A stretch of 64,000 nt of DNA from Arminella tubonensis (GTDB lineage Bacteria; Pseudomonadota; Alphaproteobacteria; Rhizobiales; Rhizobiaceae): positions 1-64,000 of the forward strand of contig NZ_PCDP01000076.1 in NCBI RefSeq assembly GCF_003240585.1. Direction: 5' to 3'. The notes beneath the pieces were generated by a model, which made no database searches, was not told where the DNA came from, and saw nothing but the letters and a program-made list of their open reading frames with translations. Every line of letters starts with the position of its first letter. Position 1 is the first letter of the stretch. A program made the translations under genes and the position numbers. Positions 8,556 to 16,899 of the stretch are shown in pieces.

Positions 8556-10271
8556 ATGGCGACAATGGGGCAAAGTTCTTCAATGAGGCTGCTGTTTCGA
8601 AAAACAGCGGTGTCTTCTGGGGCATCCTTAGCTCTCGTCGCGGCATGCATTCTTTCAATTGCCTTGGTCGTTATGTCCGGAGCGTTGATCGGGTTCATGC
8701 AATACCAGGCACGTCTGCTCAACTCGTCGGCGGATATCACGTCCGGCGATGTTGTGCTCCAAGCTGAGCTCGACAGCCGAATGCGCAAAGAGCAGGCGTC
8801 TCTTGACGAGGTGCGAGACGCGAAAGAAAATTCAAAAATCGACTTTGTTTCAAAGCAACAGGAGGTTCAGTTCAGAATTGAGCGAATCTGCGGTTCGCTC
8901 AATTTAACCCCAGCGGGGCTACAGGTATGCAACGCATTTATGCAGACAATCCCGTTCAACGAAGCGGATCAGCAATCTTTAGCGAGCGCAAACAAGTCCG
9001 ATAAACTAAGCGATTCCGAAACTGGCCCGAGCTCAAATTTCGACGAACCATCGACCGTCAAGTCCGTCCATGATGCCCTCCATCTGGATGGACTACAGGA
9101 CAACATTTTAGGTCTCCATAGAAAAGAGCTAAGGCCGATCGCGAAATTGAATGTTGATCTGTACAACATTTACTTCCCGAAATATTTTAAAGCTAGCAGT
9201 GCCCTTTATTCGACTTGCACACGGGTTCTCAGACTGGCAACCAATATGAATGGTTACAGGAGCTTTTCTGTCGACGACTGCTACCTTTCAACACAGCTTG
9301 GTGATGATCTGTCCTCGTTTTCTGCCGCAAGTCTCTCCAATAGCGCTGTCAGTGGCAACCTAGCAGCAGGTAACCAAACCGGATCAGATGGAACCTCAAA
9401 ACCGCAAGGGAACCCGGTTACGAATTCCGATATGGCATCGGCAAACGATATAACCTCGGCCGCATCGGGTTTACCTACAAATGTTCCGCCAGGCTCCGAG
9501 ATTGGCCCGCAAGCACCTTCGCGGGATGATCCGGTTTCAGCGGAAATAGTAGTCGGCAGGGGCGGGGATACGAGTGAACTGTTCGATAGTTCGACTTCGA
9601 GTTCCAGATCCCCCGGTGCCGCCGAGTTCGCATCCAGACAGCGTAATTTTGAATTGGTATCGCAATATCTGTTTTACGACGCTTTGTCTTTCGGTGTGCT
9701 TAAGCATATTCTGATTTCGCCGCCTGACTTTCTCGCGTTTACACTTACCGGCATGTGCGGAGTTCTCGGTGGTTTGCTCAAGATCATTCTAACAGCGTCG
9801 CAAACTGGGAAGCCGCCTACATGGCGCGGTTTCTGGATAATTGTATTACTTGGGCTCATATGTGCGTTGATATTCTACTCGCTGTTCCGCGGTGGATATC
9901 TCGCAATTAGCAACGAGGATCCAAAGACATCGGCCACGGGGCTGAATCCTTTCGTAATTGCGCTCCTGGCACTGGCGTCGGGACTGCTTTCAGACAGAGC
10001 GATCTCTGCATTTAAAATGCGCTCAAACCAGTATTTCGGTGAGTTCAACAATAGCTTTGTTGACCGGTGGGGGTTTGGATTGAAAGCGGCAATGGAAAAC
10101 TTTCCACTTTCAAAAAATGATATCGCAGAGCGCTGCAAAGTCGCGCCGGAGAAACTCCAAAACTGGATCGATGAAACCGAAGCCGTGCCTAGTGAGGCTC
10201 AAGACATCCTAGAAGTAATATTGCACAGGCCAAAGCGAGAGATTTTCACTCAAGATCCGCCACAAGTTTAG
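8556..10271 (+). CDS. Large four-TM membrane protein with C-terminal cytoplasmic domain
   Basis: A 571-residue protein. I chose the ATG at 8556 (MATMGQSSS) because AAGGGGGAAGGG precedes it; a GTG at 8535 is the alternative. It has one membrane helix near residues 26-50, then a long low-complexity extracytoplasmic region (about 60-370) with paired cysteines and Ser/Asn/Gly-rich linkers. A cluster of three helices follows (about 380-470: DFLAFTLTGMCGVLGGLLKI, FWIIVLLGLICALIFYSLF, NPFVIALLALASGLLSD). The ending of about 80 residues (NDIAERCKVAPEKLQNWIDE) looks like a small helix-turn-helix or helical bundle. The architecture suggests a sensor or channel linking periplasm to cytoplasm. I do not recognise the family. 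Confidence 0.65.
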   Translation: MATMGQSSSMRLLFRKTAVSSGASLALVAACILSIALVVMSGALIGFMQYQARLLNSSADITSGDVVLQAELDSRMRKEQASLDEVRDAKENSKIDFVSKQQEVQFRIERICGSLNLTPAGLQVCNAFMQTIPFNEADQQSLASANKSDKLSDSETGPSSNFDEPSTVKSVHDALHLDGLQDNILGLHRKELRPIAKLNVDLYNIYFPKYFKASSALYSTCTRVLRLATNMNGYRSFSVDDCYLSTQLGDDLSSFSAASLSNSAVSGNLAAGNQTGSDGTSKPQGNPVTNSDMASANDITSAASGLPTNVPPGSEIGPQAPSRDDPVSAEIVVGRGGDTSELFDSSTSSSRSPGAAEFASRQRNFELVSQYLFYDALSFGVLKHILISPPDFLAFTLTGMCGVLGGLLKIILTASQTGKPPTWRGFWIIVLLGLICALIFYSLFRGGYLAISNEDPKTSATGLNPFVIALLALASGLLSDRAISAFKMRSNQYFGEFNNSFVDRWGFGLKAAMENFPLSKNDIAERCKVAPEKLQNWIDETEAVPSEAQDILEVILHRPKREIFTQDPPQV

Positions 10272-10274
10272 GGG

Positions 10275-10586
10275 ATGAAAATGAGCGTGACGTGCAAGCT
10301 TCTGCTATTCTTCAGTGCATGTTTGATTGCTGCTCCAGCGGTCGCTCAGCAATGGAACGGGCCGCAACGCTGGTCTCCAGCACCTATGTTTCCTCCCCCA
10401 GGTCCTCGGTTCAATCAAAGTGTGCAGCCTGGATTTGCGCCTCAGTACCAACAGAGGCAGCAAGCCTTGGGGGCTAGGTGCATCACCCAGTATGGATTAT
10501 GTTTTATAAACCAGCCTAGCCCTGTGGGTTCCGGATGCGGCTGCCTGTTTCAGTTTGGTACCGCCCCGGGCCAGATAATTCCCTGA
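10275..10586 (+). CDS. Small secreted Pro/Gln-rich protein with paired cysteines
   Basis: A 103-residue protein starting three bases after the previous stop, so probably in the same transcript. Residues 1-24 are a clear Sec signal ending APAVAQ. The mature part is Pro/Gln/Phe-rich (PMFPPPGPRFNQ) and ends in a four-Cys block, RCITQYGLCFINQPSPVGSG, followed by CGC. Short exported proteins with this kind of C-terminal Cys/Gly block are common in Rhizobiales but have no known role. It could be a disulfide-rich wall or surface protein belonging to the lysozyme/lipoprotein cluster. Confidence 0.65.
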   Translation: MKMSVTCKLLLFFSACLIAAPAVAQQWNGPQRWSPAPMFPPPGPRFNQSVQPGFAPQYQQRQQALGARCITQYGLCFINQPSPVGSGCGCLFQFGTAPGQIIP

Positions 10587-10686
10587 TCTCGAGCCCGCCG
10601 CTGACGTTCGTTTGAGGAGCGCAGCATTCGTAACCGTTTGTCTGCATTTCACCACGCGGTCGCAAAGGATCGTAACCGCCCGATTG

Positions 10687-10953
10687 CTACCGCGGAGATT
10701 TCGCTTTGATGCGAGCGATGAGCTGTTCGTCATCCACAAAACAGTCAAGGAAGTCATTCCATTCCTGAGTTAAGCGGCGAGCGTAGGACAGCATCTGTTC
10801 CAGTTCCTCCATGCCGTCGTCTGTCAGCGCAGTGACGGATTCATCCTCCCCGTTATAGACGGTGATGCTGCTGCCGTAGGTCAGATTATCATCATTGGAG
10901 ACGATTGCCCGAAGAAGCTCTGGATCCTCGCCGAGAGTTTCAGCGACATACCT
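10687..10953 (-). pseudogene. 5'-truncated IS66-associated accessory gene (distal part)
   Basis: On the minus strand a frame without a start codon runs from the junction near 10953 to a TAG at 10687-10689. It reads AETLGEDPELLRAIVSNDDN at its open end and finishes DDEQLIARIKAKSPR. It lacks its N-terminus exactly where IS66 transposase sequence begins on the other strand. I think it is the body of the small accessory gene found behind tnpC in some IS66 elements; a matching N-terminal piece lies at 11077-11116 on the plus strand. The family assignment is from memory of such elements and is moderate. The truncation is seen directly. Confidence 0.6.
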
Positions 10954-11751
10954 CGACCCGCAGGCCTACCTGACCGATGTGCTTGACCGCATCCATGATC
11001 ACAAGATCAATCGACTCGACGAAGTGCTTCCATGGAATTGGTTGCCCGTCGCCAACATCTCCGCCGAGGCAGCCTGATGGCAACAATCACCTATGTCCGC
11101 ACGATCGAAAAGATCATGCGCCGACGCCCGCGTGTGTCGGACAATGCGGTTCGCGAGCGCCGAGAACTCGATCCTGGCTCCTGCTGCCCCGATTGCGGAG
11201 GTGAATTACGTCTGGTCGGCGAGGACGCGAGCGAAATCCTCGACATGATTGCTGCGCAGATGAAGGTGATCGAGGTCGCCCGATTGAAGCCTGCCGCTGC
11301 TGCGAGAAGAAGGTGCAGGCGCCTGCGCCCAGCCGCCCGATACCGGTAGGCTGCCGCCAGGTCGCCCTTGCCTGGTATGCGGGTCAGTTGAGCTTCGGCC
11401 CCGAGGCGGAATGCTTCAACCTTGGGTCCGATATGGCCTGAGCCGATGGTCCTCCTTCTACCTGTTCCTGGAAGACGGCCGTGTCGCGATCGACAACAAT
11501 GCCGCAGAACGGGCGATCCGGCCGATTGCCCTCGGCAGGAAGAACTGGCTGTTCGCAGGATCAGACAAAGGCGGCGAACGCGCAGCCGGGATCCTGTCGC
11601 TGATCGAAACGGCAAAGCTCAACGGCCTTGATCCCGAAGCATATCTTCGCGACGTCTAACCCGTATCGCTGATCATCCGATCACAAGGATCGATGAACTA
11701 TTGCCATGGAAGGCCGGTATCCACGGTCAAACGGCGTGACCGGACGCTTAC
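10952..11751 (+). mobile_element. Composite IS66-family remnant
   Basis: Three IS66 TnpC pieces lie in a row. Bases 10952-11077 encode the usual TnpC C-terminus (DPQAYLTDVLDRIHDHKINR...LPWNW) to its stop. Bases about 11117-11340 hold the N-terminal zinc-finger part (CCPDCGGELRLVGEDASEIL and CRCCEKKVQAPAP), with a frame slip near 11285. Bases about 11411-11700 hold the C-terminal catalytic end (DNNAAERAIRPIALGRKNWL) with a one-base loss after LRDV at about 11657; restoring it continues to LTRIADHPITRIDELLPW. The right terminus is 11716-11751, ending CCGGACGCTTAC, the complement of an IS66 GTAAGCGTCCGG end. No intact transposase remains. The catalytic centre between the pieces is deleted. Confidence 0.8.
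11077..11116 (+). pseudogene. First 13 codons of an IS66 accessory gene
   Basis: The ATG at 11077 overlaps the TnpC stop (TGATG). The frame reads MATITYVRTIEKI before it runs into unrelated IS66 TnpC zinc-finger sequence. This is how the small gene behind tnpC begins in such elements. The rest of what appears to be the same gene lies on the opposite strand at 10953-10687, which suggests a local inversion of about 165 bases. Confidence 0.45.
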
Positions 11752-12077
11752 TATCTGTCAACGACAACTCGACGTGTTTCTTTAAAGTTGTAGGCAAGGC
11801 TTCCAAGCTTAGCAGGCCACGCCTTTCTGTGAGCGACATCCGCAGACGCGGAGAAAATGGCCGCCGAACTCTTCATTTTAACCAGTCTGAAAGGTCAATC
11901 GAAGAGGTCCAAAGAGAATAATCCGCAACGCAAGGCAAAGTAATACGACATCGTTGACAACCACAGGTAAATACTTACTAATATATTTGGCTGTGCAGCA
12001 GGGTCTTTCCTAACAGCCGTCAATTCACTAACCGCATTCCGAGATAGACTTACGCTACGGGCAGGGTGGGCGTTGGG

Positions 12078-13625
12078 ATGGAAACCAAAGAGACTGTTCA
12101 AACGACTCTGACGCGATCACGCATAAGCAAGGATCTAGCTGACGCTATAAAGCAGCGAAGTGGGGAGCAATCGGCTGTCAAGACATTCAAAGTCATCATA
12201 GAATGCAACCTCGACTTTCTCGGAGGTCTACACGGAGCAAGGGACACGCTTTTCCGAGCCTACCGCCAGACTCCTGAAGGAAAACGCGACGCTAACTCTT
12301 ATCAAGAGTTGAGTCAGCCAATCATAAGCCCGAGGGAAATCGGTCTTCTGGTAAAGACTTTCAAAGATGGCGACCGTGTTGATATCGGAAAATCTCTCTG
12401 GACTGACAGCTATGTCTTCGCGAATTTGACCAAGGGCACAATCGATAAGCTTTCAAATTGGTCCACTGGCGGAACGCGCATCGTTTATAAGATTTGGCTT
12501 GATCATAAGCTTGAACGCTGCGTTTACGAGTCTGTCCGCACCATCAAATGTGACGCAGCCCGAGCATCCTTTGCTGCGGCCGGAAAAGGAATTGTTTGGG
12601 CGCTAGCTGATACCGGAGTCGACGGGCAGCATTCACACTTCACGGTTCACGAGACACTTTCGCTCGATGGTATTCTATTTCATCATGATTTTACGGAAAA
12701 TCATTCGACTGAGAGAGAGAGTTCGGCGGCGGCGTTGGTGGATGGAGATGGTCATGGCACACACGTGGCCGGGATTATCGCTGGAAGAACAACAATCAAG
12801 CGGTCCGGTTCTATAAAAAAGATCACGGTCCGAACGAATGAAGAGAACGAGGATCAAACCTCGACATCCGTCGACCGACCCTTCAAAGACGAGATTGCGG
12901 GGCTTGCTCCATATTGCAAAATTCTAAGCTTGAAGGTTCTAAAGAATGCGGAAGAGGGCGATCTTAGCAGCCTGATCGCAGCGATTGGATTCATTCAACG
13001 AATGAACGACAACGGTCGCAAGCTCAGAATCCACGGATTGAATATCAGTCTTGGCTACTCATTTGATCCAGTTTCGTATGCCGCCGGTCAAAGTCCACTT
13101 TGTGTTGAAGTGGATCGATTGGTCCGGTCTGGTGTTTGCGTTGTTGTTGCGGCAGGTAATGCTGGTTATGGGACTGTGACGCAACATACCGGTGGCATTG
13201 AGCGGGCTACGCACCTCGGTACGATCATGGATCCCGGAAACGCCGCGTTGGCGGTCACCGTAGGATCAACCCACCGTGACCGACCACACAGCTACGGCGT
13301 GTCTTATTTTTCCTCCAAAGGACCGACAGCTGACGGGCGCATGAAGCCTGATATTGTCGCCCCGGGCGAGCGGATCATTTCTTGTGATGCGAAAGTGACG
13401 CCCGCCAAGGGAGAGGTGCGTTTCCGGGAAGACTCAGGCACCTCTATGGCAGCCCCACACGTCTCTGGCGCAATTGCGGCCTTCCTGTCGGTCCGCGCCG
13501 AGTTTTTGGGACAGCCAGAGCGGGTCAAAGAGCTCTTCATGGCTGGAGCTACCGATTTGAAGCGACGGCCGGAATTCCAAGGCGCGGGTCTCATCGACCT
13601 CATGAGAACACTTCAAGCGGTTTAG
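12078..13625 (+). CDS. S8-family subtilisin-like serine protease
   Basis: A 515-residue protease with a complete subtilase catalytic triad: Asp178 in ALADTGVDG, His226 in GDGHGTHVAG and Ser456 in DSGTSMAAPH. The oxyanion asparagine lies in VVAAGNAGYG. The first ~160 residues form an N-terminal domain without a signal peptide, unusual for a secreted subtilase, so the enzyme may act in the cytoplasm or be exported with a partner. I chose the ATG at 12078 over the GTG at 12066 on weak evidence. It sits nine bases before an alpha/beta hydrolase gene with a strong ribosome site, so the two are one operon. A lone intracellular subtilase beside lytic enzymes is compatible with an activation or self-killing role, which is inference only. 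Confidence 0.9.
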   Translation: METKETVQTTLTRSRISKDLADAIKQRSGEQSAVKTFKVIIECNLDFLGGLHGARDTLFRAYRQTPEGKRDANSYQELSQPIISPREIGLLVKTFKDGDRVDIGKSLWTDSYVFANLTKGTIDKLSNWSTGGTRIVYKIWLDHKLERCVYESVRTIKCDAARASFAAAGKGIVWALADTGVDGQHSHFTVHETLSLDGILFHHDFTENHSTERESSAAALVDGDGHGTHVAGIIAGRTTIKRSGSIKKITVRTNEENEDQTSTSVDRPFKDEIAGLAPYCKILSLKVLKNAEEGDLSSLIAAIGFIQRMNDNGRKLRIHGLNISLGYSFDPVSYAAGQSPLCVEVDRLVRSGVCVVVAAGNAGYGTVTQHTGGIERATHLGTIMDPGNAALAVTVGSTHRDRPHSYGVSYFSSKGPTADGRMKPDIVAPGERIISCDAKVTPAKGEVRFREDSGTSMAAPHVSGAIAAFLSVRAEFLGQPERVKELFMAGATDLKRRPEFQGAGLIDLMRTLQAV

Positions 13626-13634
13626 GAGGAAGAA

Positions 13635-14927
13635 ATGGAAACGCTCGGGCAATCGCCATTCGTATGGCTGGAGTTCGATGAATCAGGGCAGCCAACTAAA
13701 GCTGATGTCGATGCTTTGAAAACCGCGCTCGCAGCTCAAGAATTCGGAGATCTGGTGGTCATGTCACATGGGTGGAAAAACACTCGAAGTGACGCGAAAC
13801 TGCTCTATGGTACGCTTTGGGGAAACACTCACCTTGACCAGGAACGAGCGAGAAACACGCTGATTGTAGGCGTGGTGTGGCCAGCGAAACAGTATGCGAC
13901 CGATTTTGATCAAGCTTCCGTAAATGGTCAGGTTGCCCAAGGAGTCCCCCAAAGCGGAGGCCCGCGGAAACTTAGCGCGGCGGAAATGACCGCCCTCTTC
14001 GACGGGTTCGAAGACTTCTTCGGCGATAAGGCAGAAGCCACGCTAACCATGGCCAAGGCTGCGCTTGTGCAACAGATTACAAACAACTCTGCAAAGGCCC
14101 TTTTTTCGGCCGCTCAAAATCTCTTGAACACGATGGGAAAAGGCTTCGATAGTGAACTCGATACCGATGCAAAGCGCATCAACAAAGCGACCGCTAACGC
14201 CAACGAAGCGCAACAAATTTTGGCATCCATGTCGAGCCCACCTGTGTTCAAGCAGGATCGAAATGGACAAGCGCAGGGTATCGGTGATGCATTGACAAGC
14301 TTGGTGCACGGTACAGAGGCGGCAGTAGCGCGATTTCTGAATCAACTCACATACTTCGAAATGAAAAAGCGTTCCGGTGTCGTCGGTGGGGCGCTTACGA
14401 TCCGAGTTTTAAGTGGGCTGGCTCCGAAAAAACCTGTTCGTCTTCATCTCGTTGGACACAGTTTTGGTGGCCGTCTCGTTACAGCCGCCGCTAACGCTTG
14501 GAAAGACAATCCGAGCTGCAAACTTTTCTCGATCACATTGCTCCAGGCTGCCTATTCGCACAATGGCCTTGCAGCCAATGTCGATGGGACCCCCGGTGCC
14601 TTTCACAGTGTAATCGGAAAAGTCGCTGGACCGATGGTCGTGACCCACACGCACAATGACTCTGCGTGTACCGTAGCCTATCCGTTGGCATCACGCTTGG
14701 CACGGGATATCGCGAGTGCATTGGGTGGACCAGATGATAAATATGGAGCGATGGGAGCCAATGGTCCGCAGCTCCTTCCTAAAGAACTCGTCGTCCTCCA
14801 CCAATCGATGCCAATCAAATTGCAGAGTGCGAAAATCAATTCGATACTGGCAGACAAGTTTATTGCAGAGCACAACGATGTGACAAACGCTACATGCGGA
14901 CAGATATTGAGCGATGTCTTGAAGTAG
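13635..14927 (+). CDS. Alpha/beta-hydrolase (serine esterase/lipase-like)
   Basis: A 430-residue protein starting after a textbook TAGGAGGAAGAA leader. The oxyanion-loop motif SHGWKN (residues 44-49) and the nucleophile elbow GHSFGG (Ser276) define the alpha/beta-hydrolase fold. HTHNDSACTVAYP, about 70 residues later, probably supplies the catalytic histidine or acid. Between residues ~90 and ~245 is a long helical insertion (a lid or cap) that is much larger than in simple esterases. There is no signal peptide. The substrate cannot be read from the sequence; phospholipid or acyl-ester cleavage would fit. It is co-transcribed with the subtilase. The peptidoglycan hydrolase behind it starts 215 bases downstream. 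Confidence 0.75.
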   Translation: METLGQSPFVWLEFDESGQPTKADVDALKTALAAQEFGDLVVMSHGWKNTRSDAKLLYGTLWGNTHLDQERARNTLIVGVVWPAKQYATDFDQASVNGQVAQGVPQSGGPRKLSAAEMTALFDGFEDFFGDKAEATLTMAKAALVQQITNNSAKALFSAAQNLLNTMGKGFDSELDTDAKRINKATANANEAQQILASMSSPPVFKQDRNGQAQGIGDALTSLVHGTEAAVARFLNQLTYFEMKKRSGVVGGALTIRVLSGLAPKKPVRLHLVGHSFGGRLVTAAANAWKDNPSCKLFSITLLQAAYSHNGLAANVDGTPGAFHSVIGKVAGPMVVTHTHNDSACTVAYPLASRLARDIASALGGPDDKYGAMGANGPQLLPKELVVLHQSMPIKLQSAKINSILADKFIAEHNDVTNATCGQILSDVLK

Positions 14928-15142
14928 AAATTCTTGCTCAAATATAACCAATTATTACTACTGCCATTAGAAAATCCTCGCTCTCGAAATCAATCAAAAC
15001 GTGTTAGAATTTGCATGTATCATGTAATGTCAGATTGGTGGGATCCGCTTCGCCTTGGGGGAAACGGATAAGTAGATCGCGATTTGGGGTAAGATGCCCC
15101 GCTGGTTGGCGGGTTGGCATATTTTTGCTGGAGGGGGGCGAA

Positions 15143-16315
15143 ATGGCTGCGAACGAACTTCTGAAGCGACTGGTAACCATATTTAGCGATGATGATTTGA
15201 GGCATCCTCAATTGCGGGGGATCGTATTAGCCCAATGGATGCTTGAAAGTGGTCGGGCTACATCCGAACTTTCGGTTAAGCACTACAACTTCGGTGGCTT
15301 AAAGTGGCGGAAAGAGATGGCGGGCTTTGCTACGCGCATTCAATATGAAGCGCATGATGGCGCGGATTTTTACTGCAAATTTGCCACCATCGAGAACTTC
15401 ATCACCGGTTACTGGGTCTTTCTTAATCGCTCTCCATACTCAGGCTGGGAGGCGAATGTTTCAACACCGGAAGAATTCATCAAATTCATTGGACCGATCT
15501 ACGCTGGTGACGAGAGTTACGCGGACAAGGTGATAAGTCTTTTGCCCGAAGCAACATCGCTTTTAGAACAGGCGGTTCGGGCGCGAGCCGACGGTCCTCA
15601 CGGCGATCAGGAGAACGACGACGGACGCGGCGATGATCTTGGTGTAATAGTGATTGATCCTGGTCATGGTGGTATTCAAAATTTGCCAGGAAGCGATGCG
15701 AACCATGCGATATCGGTGAGCGGTGTGAAGGAAAAGAAGCTCGCGCTCGACTTTTCGCTTATATTGCGTGACCAAATTTACGCGCGAGCTCAGCGAAGCG
15801 AGCGTCTCAAGGTCGTGATGACGCGCGAGACGGATAAGAACCTCCCGGGCAAAGAGCGAGCTAGGTTCGCCTTCGATCACAAGGCTAAGCTTTTCCTGTG
15901 CCTGCATTTTAACGGCAGTCAAAGTGGGAGTGCCCGGGGAACTGAGACTTATTATCGGGCAAAGGAAAACGGCAATATAAACCTTCAGGACGATATGACG
16001 TTCGCGCAGGCAGTACAGACAGCATTGTTTAAGCAATTAAAGGCGCTGGATAGCGGCGCGAGGGATCGAGGGATTAAGCCCGATAACCAGGGTAATCCAA
16101 GTTTACCTGGATTCGGGGTGTTGAATGATCACAACCTTGGCAATGACGAGCGTCGCGACCCCTGCAGGGCCGCCTATATTGAGGCGGAGTTCATTACCAA
16201 CCCATCGGTTGAAAAGCTCCTTATCTCTGGGCCTGACGCGGTCAACAACAGGACGTTAGCAATGGCTGCAGTCGCGGACGCCGTGTTACAGCAGATGCGG
16301 GCGATAAGGTCGTAA
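15143..16315 (+). CDS. Bifunctional peptidoglycan hydrolase: glucosaminidase + N-acetylmuramoyl-L-alanine amidase
   Basis: A 390-residue two-domain enzyme. Start MAANELLKRL is fixed by GGAGGGGGG just upstream. Residues ~1-145 are a glucosaminidase/lysozyme-like domain: LAQWMLESGRATSE with catalytic Glu35, then KHYNFGGLKW. After an Asp/Gly-rich linker (about 150-165), residues ~168-390 form an Amidase_3 (AmiC-type) zinc amidase: IDPGHGG with zinc His175, KEKKLALDF with the second ligand, LFLCLHFNG with the third, and AEFITNPSVEKLL with the catalytic Glu. Such enzymes cut both the glycan and the peptide bridge of peptidoglycan. I see no signal peptide, as with the lysozyme at 4893, hinting that both are released by another device. 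Confidence 0.85.
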   Translation: MAANELLKRLVTIFSDDDLRHPQLRGIVLAQWMLESGRATSELSVKHYNFGGLKWRKEMAGFATRIQYEAHDGADFYCKFATIENFITGYWVFLNRSPYSGWEANVSTPEEFIKFIGPIYAGDESYADKVISLLPEATSLLEQAVRARADGPHGDQENDDGRGDDLGVIVIDPGHGGIQNLPGSDANHAISVSGVKEKKLALDFSLILRDQIYARAQRSERLKVVMTRETDKNLPGKERARFAFDHKAKLFLCLHFNGSQSGSARGTETYYRAKENGNINLQDDMTFAQAVQTALFKQLKALDSGARDRGIKPDNQGNPSLPGFGVLNDHNLGNDERRDPCRAAYIEAEFITNPSVEKLLISGPDAVNNRTLAMAAVADAVLQQMRAIRS

Positions 16316-16394
16316 CTCAGCGCAAGTTAAAGCTAAATGTGCAGAGAACCAAAGCCCCAGGGCGTGTTGTCGTGAGTTTCAACAGCGAGCGCCT

Positions 16395-16733
16395 ATGGCA
16401 AATGCTAATACCCCTGCTCCAATTGCACCATCGAGATCCTTAGAAGAGCGATTAGGGCTAGGGAAGACTTGGTTGACGCGGATAGCGAAGGCTATTGCGG
16501 CCTTGGCCGTCGCCGCGTTCCTGGTTTTCGTTGGGAGTTCTTTCTTCAAGACTGCCGCCGCCGTTGACGATTACATTCCTAAAAGCTGGAATGCCGCAAT
16601 CGAAAAGTTGGGCATAACGCCCCTCTATCCTCCCCAAGAGGACGTTTTTGTCACTGACATTGTTCCGAGCAAAGGTCTCGGGTTGGGGTGGTGGCCTACG
16701 ACTTCCCGTCGTCCGACAAGAGGACATGTATGA
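16395..16733 (+). CDS. Small single-pass membrane protein, possibly frameshifted at its end
   Basis: A 112-residue protein with one hydrophobic helix (about residues 27-50, LTRIAKAIAALAVAAFLVFVGSSFF in part). A short outside segment after it ends in an Arg-rich tail that looks out of frame. From about 16640 to 16900 the other two plus frames are open and carry more protein-like stretches (VVAYDFPSSDKRT; DHRHAMAFHRNPKEAVQRI), so the original protein was probably longer and has suffered one or two frameshifts. It lies 79 bases after the amidase gene and may be its membrane partner. No family recognised. Confidence 0.45.
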   Translation: MANANTPAPIAPSRSLEERLGLGKTWLTRIAKAIAALAVAAFLVFVGSSFFKTAAAVDDYIPKSWNAAIEKLGITPLYPPQEDVFVTDIVPSKGLGLGWWPTTSRRPTRGHV

Positions 16734-16899
16734 GAATTCGGATCGTGCGATCCGAAAGTCGACGAGGCGAAAGCGCCTCAGTCATTTGCGTCATGGTCGG
16801 GTGTTCCATGGGACCACCGGCACGCGATGGCATTTCACAGAAATCCCAAGGAAGCTGTGCAGCGAATTCGTTGTCTGTTGAATGGCAGGTCAGTCCGTT

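Noticed and set aside
11091..11615. 174-codon minus frame across the IS66 remnant
   Set aside because: Arg-rich antisense of IS66 TnpC sequence.
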